Notes under the pieces: model-generated
What the model saw: only the letters and a program-made list of their open reading frames with translations
The model's database searches: none
Told to the model about the DNA's origin: nothing
NCBI GenBank assembly: GCA_021776785.1
Contig: JAJFFF010000044.1
Span: forward strand, 362,999-426,998
Length of the DNA stretch: 64,000 bases
Direction of reading: 5' to 3'
From: Planctomycetota bacterium
GTDB taxonomy: Bacteria; Planctomycetota; PLA2
Shown: positions 1-8,725 of the stretch, one piece after another
Layout of the letters: each line of letters starts with the position of its first letter
Numbering within the stretch: position 1 is the stretch's first letter
Position numbers and translations under genes: made by a program

Positions 1-805
1 GATCTTCGTAGAGGCGCGTGAGCTCCGGAACGACGACTTCATCAACCGCCGCGTGGAACGCGAGGCAGTCGTCGGGGGTGTAATCGAAGCGGTGCATCTC
101 CGCGAAGCGATACTCGACGTAGCTGTCGTGCCCCGTGTTGTCGGCCATCTTCGTGCGCAACGCGATGAGTTCGTCGTAGATCGCATCGACCTCTTCGGCA
201 TGCGAAGACGTGGACGCAATCAGCGCGCGGTAGGCTCGCTCGCGCAGGGCGCGATCCGGTTCGGATAGGTGCGCACCGATCTGTTGCCGCGTGCATTTCT
301 CGCCGTCCCACTCGATCGAAAGGGCCCCTTGGATCTCCTGATACCGGGCGCGATGCGCCGTCGCGTCCGCTGTCAGTTTCGTGTTCGCTTCCCGATAGAG
401 ATCGGCGTCGGCCTGGAGTCGATGGTCCAAGACGGCGAATCGATCGCCAAGCTCACTCCGGTAGGGCGAGGCGAGATAGCGGCGCACCAACTGGTCGTTG
501 TACTTGGCCCAGGCCGGCAAGACCTCCTGCGCGTAGCGCACATACTCATCCTTGAGTTCGCTCTTGCTCGTGTCGCGGTTCATCGCGGTCAGACGTCGCG
601 ACGATCCTGCCCACACGCGCCCCATGACTTCGCCCCAATCGAAAACGAAGTCGCACAATTCGCCGACCGTCGCCAAGGGGCGCGCCAGTAACTCTTCAAC
701 GAGAGACTGGACGGCATCGAGGTCCGACGGGTCGAACTCCGCGGGAACATAATGAAAAACACGGGCGCCAACGTCGGGTGTGCGGGTCAGTTCCATACCG
801 AGCAT
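1..805 (-). CDS. M3 family oligoendopeptidase, N-terminal part (runs off the left edge)
   Basis: The minus strand is open from the start to the window edge, giving about 268 residues with no stop. The N-terminus reads MELTRTPDVGARVFHYVPAE (from 796) and later passages include the stretch YVEYRFAEMHRFDYTPDDC, typical of the helical N-terminal half of cytosolic M3 oligopeptidases (PepF/TIGR02289 type). The zinc-binding HExxH lies in the missing part, so catalysis cannot be checked. ATG codons at 805 and 796 are both possible; neither has a strong Shine-Dalgarno site. It is divergent from the secreted hydrolase at 856. It is a different protein from the second M3 peptidase at 13091. Family assignment is by recognised sequence pattern. 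Confidence 0.8.
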   Translation of the reverse strand, partial: MLGMELTRTPDVGARVFHYVPAEFDPSDLDAVQSLVEELLARPLATVGELCDFVFDWGEVMGRVWAGSSRRLTAMNRDTSKSELKDEYVRYAQEVLPAWAKYNDQLVRRYLASPYRSELGDRFAVLDHRLQADADLYREANTKLTADATAHRARYQEIQGALSIEWDGEKCTRQQIGAHLSEPDRALRERAYRALIASTSSHAEEVDAIYDELIALRTKMADNTGHDSYVEYRFAEMHRFDYTPDDCLAFHAAVDEVVVPELTRLYED

Positions 806-855
806 AAGATACCGGCGCGCCAAAACCTGTGACAACAACTCGGGTTTCATTCCAC

Positions 856-1836
856 ATGCGTATCGCTGTCGTCTTGCTGCTGGTCACTTCCGTCTTCGCC
901 AAAGACAAGGCGTACGCGCCTCGGATCGGCGCGTTTCCCGTAAAGTCGGCGCGCGTGGAACTCCCCCGCGGCGAGAAGAAAAAACCGCTCCGCGTCCGGA
1001 TTTCTTTCCCCGCGCCTGGGAAAGAAGCACCCCATCGGGAGCGCCCTTGGCCGGTCATCGTGTTTTCCCATGGCATGTTCGGCAGCGGGGACGCGTACGA
1101 CCCGCTGGTGCGCGCGTGGGCCCAAAGCGGCTACGTCGTGTTGCAACCCACGCACCCCGACTCGGTCAAACTCGGCACGCGTTCCCGCGGGGAAGCCGTG
1201 AAGGCCTGGTCCTCGCGCCCCGTCGAAATCCGCTTGATCCTCGACTCGTTACAAAAAATCGAACGTATGGCCAAGGAACTGCGCGGCAAGCTCGACCCCG
1301 AACGCATCGGCATGGGCGGACACTCGTTCGGCTGCCACACGTCCATGCTCGTCACCGGCGTCAAGCCGCGCCTGCGACGCGGCGGACCGTTTTTCGACAA
1401 ACGCATCCGGTGCGCGTACCTAGTTTCGCCGCAAGGGAAGAGCCCTCTTTTCACCGAAGACTCGTGGCGGCAGTGGCGCGTTCCCGCGGTGATCGTGACG
1501 GGCGACAAAGACACCGATCCGTTCGGCGACAAGAACAAGGGGCCGCTCTGGCGCCTCGACCCCTACCGATTTTCACCGCCGCAGGACAAGTACATGCTTT
1601 GGATCGACGGCGCGTACCACGGATTCGGCGGCATCAGCGGCGCGTGGAAAGGCGGCGGTCCGAAAAACGAAAAGCACGTCGCACTCGTCCGCGACACGGG
1701 CCTCGCGTTCTTCGACGCCTACCTGAAGCAAACACGGGGCGCGAAAGCGTGGCTGCACGCCAACACAAAACCGAAAACGAAGCCGGGCGCCAAACCCAAG
1801 GAGCCGAGCGCCCCTAGCGGTCCGTCAAAAAAATAG
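856..1836 (+). CDS. secreted alpha/beta hydrolase (dienelactone hydrolase / PAF-acetylhydrolase-like)
   Basis: 326 residues. The start at 856 is chosen because it gives a signal peptide (MRIAVVLLLVTSVFA, then KDKAY); an upstream in-frame ATG at 829 would bury it. The fold signature is clear: VIVFSHGMFG (oxyanion region), GGHSFGC nucleophile elbow (Ser), GDKDTDPFGD (acid) and GAYHGFGG (His). It should hydrolyse ester or lactone bonds outside the cytoplasm; the substrate is not predictable. The C-terminus is Lys/Pro-rich (PKTKPGAKPKEPSAPSG) and probably disordered. Convergent with the selenoprotein gene that ends at 1897, with about 60 bp between them. Confidence 0.8.
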   Translation: MRIAVVLLLVTSVFAKDKAYAPRIGAFPVKSARVELPRGEKKKPLRVRISFPAPGKEAPHRERPWPVIVFSHGMFGSGDAYDPLVRAWAQSGYVVLQPTHPDSVKLGTRSRGEAVKAWSSRPVEIRLILDSLQKIERMAKELRGKLDPERIGMGGHSFGCHTSMLVTGVKPRLRRGGPFFDKRIRCAYLVSPQGKSPLFTEDSWRQWRVPAVIVTGDKDTDPFGDKNKGPLWRLDPYRFSPPQDKYMLWIDGAYHGFGGISGAWKGGGPKNEKHVALVRDTGLAFFDAYLKQTRGAKAWLHANTKPKTKPGAKPKEPSAPSGPSKK

Positions 1837-1896
1837 CCGGCGGGCGAGAGCGCGAGATCCGATATCGGATCGCAGCCCCGAGTCTTCAACGGGCTG

Positions 1897-3186
1897 CTAC
1901 CGAGCCGGGATCGAAACGCTGAAATCGCGCCGCAGATAGAGGCACGTTCCTTCGACTTCGTCGCACACGCTGTAGAGCGCATACGCCGGAATCTTAAACG
2001 CTCCCGTCTCCCCCGGCGGGTACTCAATCTCAAACTCCAAGACGCGGCGTTCGCGCGTCTCCGGCTTTTGCGCCTGCGGATGCACGAGCATCGGCTCCTT
2101 GAGCGTCACGCCCGCGGGCACGTCTACATGAAGCGACAACGGCTCCGACTCGTTGTTCCAATACGCCGCGCGGACCAAGAACACGACCCGCACACGGGCG
2201 CGCTGGCTTTTTAACGAAACGCTGCGCGTGACGATGGACTCGATCGTGACGCGCTTTTTCTCGTCGCGCGGAACCTTACCTTCCGGGTCGGCCTTTTCGC
2301 GCACCGTCGCGTCCGGTGTCGTCGCACGATCCATGAGCTCCGCGCCCGCCGGCTCGATCGCCAAAGCGACCGGCGTTTCGCCGCGCGCGCGAATCGCCGC
2401 ACGCGCCTCCTTGATCCACCCATAGAAGTTGTAGGGCTTTTCGAGACGCGGACCGTACTGCTCCAACCGCCGCCGCCAAATGTATTGGCGCGGGTTTTGG
2501 TCGAGCGCGGACCGCCACGCTAAAACCGCAGCTTGCCCGTCACCGGGTTGCGCATGTTTCGATTCAAAGCGCGCGCGCAACGCAACGCCGAGCCGAAACG
2601 AAGCGATCGCCGACTGCTTTCCCTTGCGATACGCGGTCACCGCGCCGTTTAGGTCGCCCTTCCAAAAGAGCGCGTCACCGCGGTGCTGATCCGAGAGCTT
2701 TCCGCCGACCCATTTTTTGCGCGAGGACGAGGCCTGCAACAAAACGTCGAGTTGGTTTTGGCGGATGCGACCGATCACAACGCCGTCCGGCCCGACGGCC
2801 AGCGGTATCGGAACGGAAGCGAGGCCCAAAACGTTGAGCGAGTCGACAAAAATCGGCCACTTGAGCTGGCGCCACTGGCGATAAAGCCGCGCACGGTCGG
2901 CGTGTTGCTCCTGCACGATGCCGATCGCCTGCACCTTGCCGGCGTCGAGAAGAGGCTGCAGCGCTTCCTGCCACCCGGGCAGAATTCGTCGACACCCCGC
3001 TCACCAGGACGCGAAGTTAAAAATCAGGAGCGGCTTGCCGCCCAACGCGGAGAGTTCGCCCATGGTGCCGTCCAACTTGGGCAGCGAGACGTTGGGGAGA
3101 GGTTGGCCGCGGGGACGCAAGAATCCGGTAGGTGCGGGCGACGCGACCGCTGCCGTCAGCACCAGCGCCAAAACAACACGCATCAT
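1897..3186 (-). CDS. thioredoxin/TlpA-like selenoprotein with UxxC active site (in-frame TGA at 3001-3003)
   Basis: Read through one TGA, this is a 429-residue exported protein. Residues 1-16 form a signal peptide (MMRVVLALVLTAAVAS). The redoxin part runs to about residue 145, with FNFASW, then the TGA codon (residue 62), then AGCRR. Canonical thioredoxins have W-C-x-x-C, so the TGA sits exactly on the nucleophilic Cys, giving W-Sec-Ala-Gly-Cys. The frame stays open on both sides (61 codons before, 367 after) and the downstream half continues the fold, including a candidate cis-Pro loop (LASVPIPLAVGPDGVV). Residues 160-250 look helical and TPR-like. The last 150 residues are a beta-rich domain ending with CDEVEGTCLYLRRDF, reminiscent of DsbD-like periplasmic domains. 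It is divergent from the ABC-F gene at 3243. Alternative: a nonsense mutation or sequencing error, made unlikely by the second case at 49642. Confidence 0.85.
2968..2982 (-). promoter_or_regulatory. candidate bacterial SECIS hairpin downstream of the TGA
   Basis: Nineteen bases after the TGA, the mRNA reads CUGCC-CGGGU-GGCAG, a 5 bp GC stem with a 5-base loop containing G in the second position. Spacing and a G near the loop's 5' side agree with described bSECIS features. The hairpin is coding sequence, so protein constraint could also shape it. SelB binding is inferred, not shown. Confidence 0.5.
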
Positions 3187-3242
3187 GGCGTGCAGGATAA
3201 CCGGCGGTTGGGCAGGGCGCGTAGACCCGCTATCCTTTTGCG

Positions 3243-5174
3243 ATGCCGCTTATCGCGGGATCGCAAATCACCATGCACTATTCGGGGCCGAACCTCCTCG
3301 AAGATGTGGATCTAAAGGTCGAGCCGGGCGATCGGATCGGGCTCATCGGGCCCAATGGATCGGGCAAATCGACGCTGATCAAGATCTTGCAGGGTTCGCT
3401 TGAGCCCGTGCGTGGTCGGGTCGGGCGTGGCTCGGGCGTGACCGTCGGCTACCAGGCGCAGGAGCTCGAGGTCACGGAGGGCGTCACCGTCTTCGGTGAG
3501 CTGCGATCGATTTTTGACGAGGCGGATCGGCGCGAAAAACGTCTGCGCGCCATCGAGGAGCTACTCGTCACGACGCCGGGCGACCAGGCGTTGCTCGCGG
3601 AGTACGAACGCTTGCAGGCGTCGCAGGAAACGAGCGGCGTGTACGACATCGACCGCCGTGTCGAGACGATGCTGCGCAGCTTGGGCATCGCGGAGTCCGC
3701 GTGGCACCAACCGCTCGACCGGTTCTCGGGTGGCGAACGCAACGTGATCGGCCTCGCGCGCGTGCTGCTGCTTGAGCCCGACGTGATGTTTCTCGACGAG
3801 CCGTCCAACCACCTCGACATGGAAGGCGTCGAGTGGTTCATCGATTTCTTAAAGCACACGAAAGCGGCCGTGGTGATGGTCAGCCACAACCGCCACCTTC
3901 TCGATCAGAGCGTGCGCACAATTTGGGAACTCGACCGCCGCCAGGTGCGCGCGTGGACCGGCAACTACAAGGACTACCGCCGCCAAAAGGAAGAGGAAAT
4001 GGCGCTCCTCGAGCGTCAATTCAAGACGCAACAGCGCGAAATCGAGCGCTTGGAGTTTCAGGCGCGCCGTCTTAAGGACATGGCATCGGCGTACGACGAC
4101 CCGGGTCAGGCCAAACGCGCGAAGGCGATGGAACGTCGCGTGGAACGCATGGACAAGATCGAGCGCCCCGACGACCGCAAGCGTCGCTTTCGCGCGGCGC
4201 TCAAGACCGAGGCGCGTCACGGTCGCATTGCGCTGACGGTGAATGACTTCTCGTTCTCGTACGGCGATCGCGTGCTCTTTGACAAAGCGAACGTCGAAAT
4301 CGAGTTCGGGGAACGCGTTTGCTTGGTCGGTCCGAACGGCGCGGGAAAGACGACGCTCTTCCGTCAGATTCTCGATGAAGGCGGATGGGACAACCCCACG
4401 CTGCGCGTCGGCAAGTCGGTGCGCGTCGGGGAGTACCGCCAGCTCCACGACTCGCTTGAGGAAGAGCAGTCCATTCAGAATTGGATCTCGTATCAGACGA
4501 ACCAGCCGCTTTCGAAGTCGGCCGATCTGCTGCACCGGTTCTTTTTTACGCGCGACGATCTCGGGCGCCCGATCTCGACGCTGTCGGGAGGCGAAAAGAG
4601 CCGGCTTCAGCTCGCACGACTCGTGCACGCGCAAGTCAATCTGCTGCTCCTCGACGAGCCGACCAACCACTTAGACTTAGACGCGTGCGAACAGGTCGAA
4701 GAGATGCTCGGAGAGTACGACGGCACGCTCTTAGTCATCAGCCACGATCGCTACTTCTTGGACAAGTTGGTCACGCGCGTGATCGAAGTGGCCGACCAGA
4801 AGTTGGTCGATCACAAGTACGGCTTCACGGAGTGGTGGCGGCGCAAAGTGGCGGCGCGCGAAAAAAAGCGCAAGAGCGTTTTGGAAGACCGCAACGCGCC
4901 CAAGATCGACAAGACGGCGAAAAAGCGCGCCTACGAAGAGCAAAAGGAGCGGCAGCGCGCGGAGAACCGACGCCGTTCTCGCATCAAGAAGCTGGAACAG
5001 TCGATCGCCAAGCTCGAAGCGAAGCAAGACGAACTCAAATCGACGTTGGAGACGATCTACTCCGGCGACCGCGCGCACATGGCTGCCGAGATCTCCAAGC
5101 AATTCGACGACGTCCGCGCCAAGTTGGCTGCCAGCTACGCCGAGTGGGAAAAACTCGCGGCCGCAGACGACTAG
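3243..5174 (+). CDS. ABC-F family ATPase (ribosome-associated, two nucleotide-binding domains)
   Basis: 643 residues, soluble, no membrane segments. Domain 1 has Walker A GPNGSGKST (about 37-45), signature FSGGERN and Walker B FLDEPSNHLD. Domain 2 has GPNGAGKTT, LSGGEKS and LLLDEPTNHLD. Between them is the charged P-site tRNA-interaction linker (KEEEMALLERQFKTQQREIE), and the C-terminus is a long Lys/Arg/Glu coiled coil (about 545-643). ABC-F proteins bind the ribosomal E site and act on stalled translation or antibiotic release. Subfamily (EttA, Uup, YheS or resistance type) is not decidable by eye. Start ATG at 3243 is 56 bp from the divergent selenoprotein start. Confidence 0.88.
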   Translation: MPLIAGSQITMHYSGPNLLEDVDLKVEPGDRIGLIGPNGSGKSTLIKILQGSLEPVRGRVGRGSGVTVGYQAQELEVTEGVTVFGELRSIFDEADRREKRLRAIEELLVTTPGDQALLAEYERLQASQETSGVYDIDRRVETMLRSLGIAESAWHQPLDRFSGGERNVIGLARVLLLEPDVMFLDEPSNHLDMEGVEWFIDFLKHTKAAVVMVSHNRHLLDQSVRTIWELDRRQVRAWTGNYKDYRRQKEEEMALLERQFKTQQREIERLEFQARRLKDMASAYDDPGQAKRAKAMERRVERMDKIERPDDRKRRFRAALKTEARHGRIALTVNDFSFSYGDRVLFDKANVEIEFGERVCLVGPNGAGKTTLFRQILDEGGWDNPTLRVGKSVRVGEYRQLHDSLEEEQSIQNWISYQTNQPLSKSADLLHRFFFTRDDLGRPISTLSGGEKSRLQLARLVHAQVNLLLLDEPTNHLDLDACEQVEEMLGEYDGTLLVISHDRYFLDKLVTRVIEVADQKLVDHKYGFTEWWRRKVAAREKKRKSVLEDRNAPKIDKTAKKRAYEEQKERQRAENRRRSRIKKLEQSIAKLEAKQDELKSTLETIYSGDRAHMAAEISKQFDDVRAKLAASYAEWEKLAAADD

Positions 5175-5184
5175 CAGCACTTGG

Positions 5185-5904
5185 CTAACTGAGCGTGCGG
5201 TCCAAAAACGCGCGGATCGTCCGGCGTGTTTCCGGCAGCTTCCAACGCGCCAGCACCTCGGCCGAACCGACCGGTTGCGGCCCCCGCAACTGCCGTTTCG
5301 TGATCGCGAACGCGGCGGGTTCGATGGCGGCGAGGCTGCGGGCGCGCGCCACAGCTCGATCGCGCAACTCGTCGCCCGACACCAACTCGTCGACCAACCC
5401 CATCGCGAGCGCGTCGTTCGCGCCGACGTTCTCACCGAAATAGAGCATGCGCTGCAGGTGTTGCGCCGGCGTGGCGTAGCGCGCGATCGTGAACGCGATC
5501 TGTGGAAACGGCACGCCGATGGGCAGTTCGGTGTAGCCGAACTTGGATGGACCTTCCGCCATTATCCGGTGATCGCCGCAACTGACGAGCACGGCGCCAC
5601 CCGCGATCGCATGCCCTTGCGCCGCCACCACGACGGGTCGCGGAAAATGAAAGAGCGTCTCAAACGCTCGGATCAGGGCCGGAAAAAACGCATCGATGTA
5701 GCTCGCATCCTCGTTCGCTAACCGAACCAGATCCACGCCGGCGCAAAACGCACGACCGCGTCCGGTCAGAACCAAGGCCCGCCCGTCGAGCGCAACAAGC
5801 GCCTCCGCAAACGCCGTCAAAAACTCGACGTCAAATGCGTTGACCTTGCCATGCTCAAGCTCAAGAACCGCGACGTCCCCATCCACGAAAGAGGTGTGCA
5901 TCAT
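5185..5904 (-). CDS. enoyl-CoA hydratase/isomerase (crotonase) family protein
   Basis: About 240 residues. Start set at the ATG-ATG pair 5904/5901, preceded by GGGAGA at a good distance; the longer frame upstream is Arg-rich and unlike the family. Crotonase marks: GRGRAFCAGVDL (first oxyanion loop) and AIAGGAVLVSCGDHRIM (second oxyanion loop), followed by FGYTELPIGVPFP. The usual catalytic Glu after the second loop is present as E in YTELPIG. Expected to act on an acyl-CoA in beta-oxidation or a related pathway, in the cytoplasm; the exact substrate is unknown. It converges with the ABC-F gene, whose stop is 10 bp away. Confidence 0.85.
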   Translation of the reverse strand: MMHTSFVDGDVAVLELEHGKVNAFDVEFLTAFAEALVALDGRALVLTGRGRAFCAGVDLVRLANEDASYIDAFFPALIRAFETLFHFPRPVVVAAQGHAIAGGAVLVSCGDHRIMAEGPSKFGYTELPIGVPFPQIAFTIARYATPAQHLQRMLYFGENVGANDALAMGLVDELVSGDELRDRAVARARSLAAIEPAAFAITKRQLRGPQPVGSAEVLARWKLPETRRTIRAFLDRTLS

Positions 5905-6172
5905 CGTCCGAGTTCTCCCATCGCGGACAAAGCCGCTTCTTTTTCGTAGTCTCCGATGTCGCGCGTACGGCAGATGGCGTTTCTTGCGCGGCAACGACAT
6001 CCGTGCAACCGCGATCATCGCCATCAGCACGCTGCGCATCGCGCCACGCATGCGCTTCACTCTACGCGCTCTTCGTTTCGGAATGAGACGTTTTGCTTCT
6101 TCCGCTTCGGAGGTGTTACCGATACGGCACAGGCTTCGCTCGACGTCTCATGGCGAAGGGAAACCAAGGAAT

Positions 6173-6580
6173 ATGTCTACAAAAGTGAATAAAGGGCTCG
6201 CTGCGGAGATGGAACTGCGCGCGCATTTCGACAAAAAGCGCGCGTCCGACCGATGCTGGATCGGAATTCCCGTCGAATTGACCGGCCGCTCGGGCTCGCT
6301 CCGCGTGCGGCTGCTGGATGTCTCGCGCAGCGGCGTGTTGCTCGCGCTGACCGACCCCAAGCTTCGATACACGAGCGATCTTCTCGAGTGCTACCAACAG
6401 GTCCAGAAACAACTCGGCAAGGGCGCGATCTTGCGCTTCGCGGGACGTAATTTCTCGTTGCGCGGCGAAGTCGCGCGCGTCACTGAGTGCCCGTACGAGG
6501 GCCGCATGCTCCTCGCCGTGCAATTTCTCGACACGCTCACACAAAAACAGTGTGCGAGCCTCGGCATCCCGCAGGCATAG
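6173..6580 (+). CDS. PilZ-domain protein (likely c-di-GMP receptor)
   Basis: 135 residues. The start at 6173 follows AAGGA by a few bases and excludes an implausible upstream extension. The sequence carries both parts of the PilZ signature: an RxxxR motif (RASDR) and a DxSxxG motif (LDVSRSGVLL), followed by a short beta barrel (LRFAGRNFSLRGEVARV). These residues normally grip cyclic di-GMP, so the protein probably responds to that messenger. No partner domain is fused and no flagellar or pilus gene is adjacent, so the output is unknown. Divergent from the crotonase with 268 bp between starts; that gap shows no further gene. Confidence 0.72.
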   Translation: MSTKVNKGLAAEMELRAHFDKKRASDRCWIGIPVELTGRSGSLRVRLLDVSRSGVLLALTDPKLRYTSDLLECYQQVQKQLGKGAILRFAGRNFSLRGEVARVTECPYEGRMLLAVQFLDTLTQKQCASLGIPQA

Positions 6581-6592
6581 CGGCTCGCCCGT

Positions 6593-7912
6593 TCACTTCT
6601 CGGTCGTACGGCGTTGCGCCAGGTCCTTTCGCGCCCGTTCAAACATGGCGAGGTACTGTTCGACCGCGTTCCCCCACTTCGGCAAGTCGCGTTCACGCAC
6701 CAGCATCGATTTCGCACCCGCCCCCTTCACGGCGCCGTTTGGATCGAGCACGAAGTTTCCGGGCGAGATCACAAAGCGCCCGACGACCATGATCGCGCGA
6801 TTGTAGATCGCGTGGTGATCGACGCACTCCAAGCTCGGATAGAGCGGACACGTCCCATCCTCGTTCTCCGCATGCTCTTCCATCACGGCGTTCGGCGCGG
6901 GCTTGTGTCCGATCGCCACGACGAGATGCTTGTTGCAATACGCGACAAACCGCGGGTCCAAAAACAACTGCGCGCGCGTGCGGTCGCACTGCCCACAGGT
7001 GTCGAACTGAAGCGACAAAAAGATCGGGACTCCACGTCGCCGCGCTTCTTTTACGGCGCCTTCCCATGTGCGCGCCAACTTGAGCGTCGGCGCCGCGGCG
7101 CTCTTCCGCGTCGCGCGCTCCGGGGTCGGATCCTTCATCACGCAACGAAACCCAACACTGCGATCCGCCACCCGCGCGTCCTGGACACACATGTCGGCGA
7201 CGCGCAAGTTAAGCGGGTGCGGACTAAGCCAAGCCCCGCCCTTGATCATGACCGGCAACACCGCGCCACCACGGCGCATGAGCACACGGTCGTACGCGTT
7301 GCCCGCCATGTCGTGACAACCGTAGGGCGACACGCCGGCCGCAAATGAACCCACGGGCGCGGTGTCGCGGAGACGAAAACGACCGCCCTGCGCGTGCTTG
7401 GCGGTCGGCGCGTCGTCGCCCCACGGGTAGATGCGACCTTCCGTTCCGCCGGCCGCCTTCTCCCATTGCGGCGGCGTCGGAATGGCGCCTCCGACCCATT
7501 TCGCGTACGCAAGCGCGCCGTTGCCGTTCGCCGCCGTCACCGGATGACGATCGCGCCCCGCGGCGGCGCGCCAACCTTTTTCGGTGCGCACGAGTCCGGC
7601 GACGCGTGCGTCCACAAACTTCGCCGCAGCCGGAACCGCGTTGAGAAAGCGCGCGAACTGCGCATTGGTTACCTCATACTTGTCGATGAAGTACGAGTCA
7701 ACCGCGAACGGCTGCGGCTTTTCCAACGCGGGTCCGCCCTCGTAAGGCCGCCGCGCGTACTCGCCCTTCGGCACGCGAATCACGACCGCGCCGTCCCGCA
7801 CGCGGTAGTGCTCCTCAGCTCCCTGTTCGTTGGTGCCCAAGTACAAGAGATCGTCGGCCCAGCAAACGCCGCTGAGCAAAACCAGAAGGAGGAGGCAGAA
7901 GAACGGACGCAT
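6593..7912 (-). CDS. secreted SUMF1/formylglycine-generating-enzyme-like domain fused to a thioredoxin-fold domain
   Basis: 439 residues with signal peptide MRPFFCLLLLVLLSGVCWA. Residues about 45-270 match the SUMF1/FGE-sulfatase fold: DSYFIDKYEVTNAQFARFLN, YPWGDD, GNAYDR, KGGAWL, and the terminal VGFRCV. Residues about 280-420 form a thioredoxin-like module: GVPIFLSLQFDTCGQCD carries a CxxC, followed by LFLDPRFVAYCNKHLVV. SUMF1-fold domains are often binding scaffolds rather than true formylglycine oxidases, and no sulfatase is adjacent. The fusion implies disulfide or metal chemistry outside the cytoplasm. Converges with the PilZ gene (12 bp gap). Domain calls are firm; function is not. Confidence 0.8.
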   Translation of the reverse strand: MRPFFCLLLLVLLSGVCWADDLLYLGTNEQGAEEHYRVRDGAVVIRVPKGEYARRPYEGGPALEKPQPFAVDSYFIDKYEVTNAQFARFLNAVPAAAKFVDARVAGLVRTEKGWRAAAGRDRHPVTAANGNGALAYAKWVGGAIPTPPQWEKAAGGTEGRIYPWGDDAPTAKHAQGGRFRLRDTAPVGSFAAGVSPYGCHDMAGNAYDRVLMRRGGAVLPVMIKGGAWLSPHPLNLRVADMCVQDARVADRSVGFRCVMKDPTPERATRKSAAAPTLKLARTWEGAVKEARRRGVPIFLSLQFDTCGQCDRTRAQLFLDPRFVAYCNKHLVVAIGHKPAPNAVMEEHAENEDGTCPLYPSLECVDHHAIYNRAIMVVGRFVISPGNFVLDPNGAVKGAGAKSMLVRERDLPKWGNAVEQYLAMFERARKDLAQRRTTEK

Positions 7913-8011
7913 CGTTTGATTCTACGCGCCTGGTAGCGGAGGCTCCGGAACGAACTTCGCTCGATCGCCGTTCGCATGTGCAGCCGTACATAAAATCCGT
8001 AAGATCCGGCG

Positions 8012-8707
8012 GTGGTTTGGCTCTACCTATGGCTGCTCGCGGTGCCGGCGACCGTCCTCATCGCGGTGCCCGCATTGGATCAATGGGTCGCGCGCCTGTT
8101 CGCCGACGGCGCCACGTTTCCGTTCGAGCACTCGTGGTTCACAGTGGTGATGTACTACTCCATCCGCGCCCTCAGCGTCTTGTTTTTTGGAACCGTCGTC
8201 ACGGCCGCGGTTTGGTGCGCGCGCACAAAACGAAAGTTCTACGGCCTGCGACCGCGCGCCGCGAACTATCTGTTCCTCGTCGCCCTTGTGGCGCCATGCT
8301 TGCTCGCAAACTATGCCGTCAAGGAGATCTGGAACCGCCCGCGCCCGCGCGAAACGCTCGAATTTGGCGGCCACTTGGAGTTCAGCCGCGTGCTCGTGCC
8401 CCAAGAGCCCGATGACGAGGACGCCCATTCGTTCGTGTCGGGTCACGCCGCGGTGGGGTTCTTCCCGCTCGCACTTTGCCCGCTCATCCCATGCTGCCGC
8501 CGACGCCGCCGATTCGCCGCCGGCATCTTGGCGTTTGGGTACGTGATTGGGATGGGCCGCATGATCCAGGGCGCACACTGGGCCTCCGACATCGTGTTCT
8601 CCGGTGTGTTGACGGTCCTGGTGGCGCACACCATTCACTACATGTTGTTCCGCTTGTGGCCCGCGCCGACGCCACCGCCCAGTCCGATGCCGCAAACAAC
8701 CAGCTAG
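8012..8707 (+). CDS. PAP2-family membrane phosphatase
   Basis: 231 residues, GTG start at 8012. The three PAP2 motifs are present: KEIWNRPRP (motif 1), FVSGHAAVG (motif 2, SGH), and a motif 3 form RMIQGAHWASD. Hydrophobic segments at about 2-22, 45-70, 90-108, 150-185 and 198-220 fit an integral membrane enzyme. Relatives dephosphorylate undecaprenyl pyrophosphate, phosphatidic acid or similar lipid phosphates at the outer face of the inner membrane. The next gene starts 18 bp after the stop, so cotranscription is possible. Confidence 0.82.
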   Translation: MVWLYLWLLAVPATVLIAVPALDQWVARLFADGATFPFEHSWFTVVMYYSIRALSVLFFGTVVTAAVWCARTKRKFYGLRPRAANYLFLVALVAPCLLANYAVKEIWNRPRPRETLEFGGHLEFSRVLVPQEPDDEDAHSFVSGHAAVGFFPLALCPLIPCCRRRRRFAAGILAFGYVIGMGRMIQGAHWASDIVFSGVLTVLVAHTIHYMLFRLWPAPTPPPSPMPQTTS

Positions 8708-8725
8708 CGGCTGTTAGGGTTCAGC

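Noticed and set aside
780..1817. 345-residue frame overlapping the alpha/beta hydrolase in another phase
   Set aside because: Arg-rich shadow frame; the true gene has a signal peptide and catalytic motifs.
1897..3186. Treating the thioredoxin-like gene as two separate ORFs or a pseudogene
   Set aside because: The TGA is at the catalytic Cys position, frame and fold are continuous, a hairpin follows, and MsrA in the same window shows the same event.
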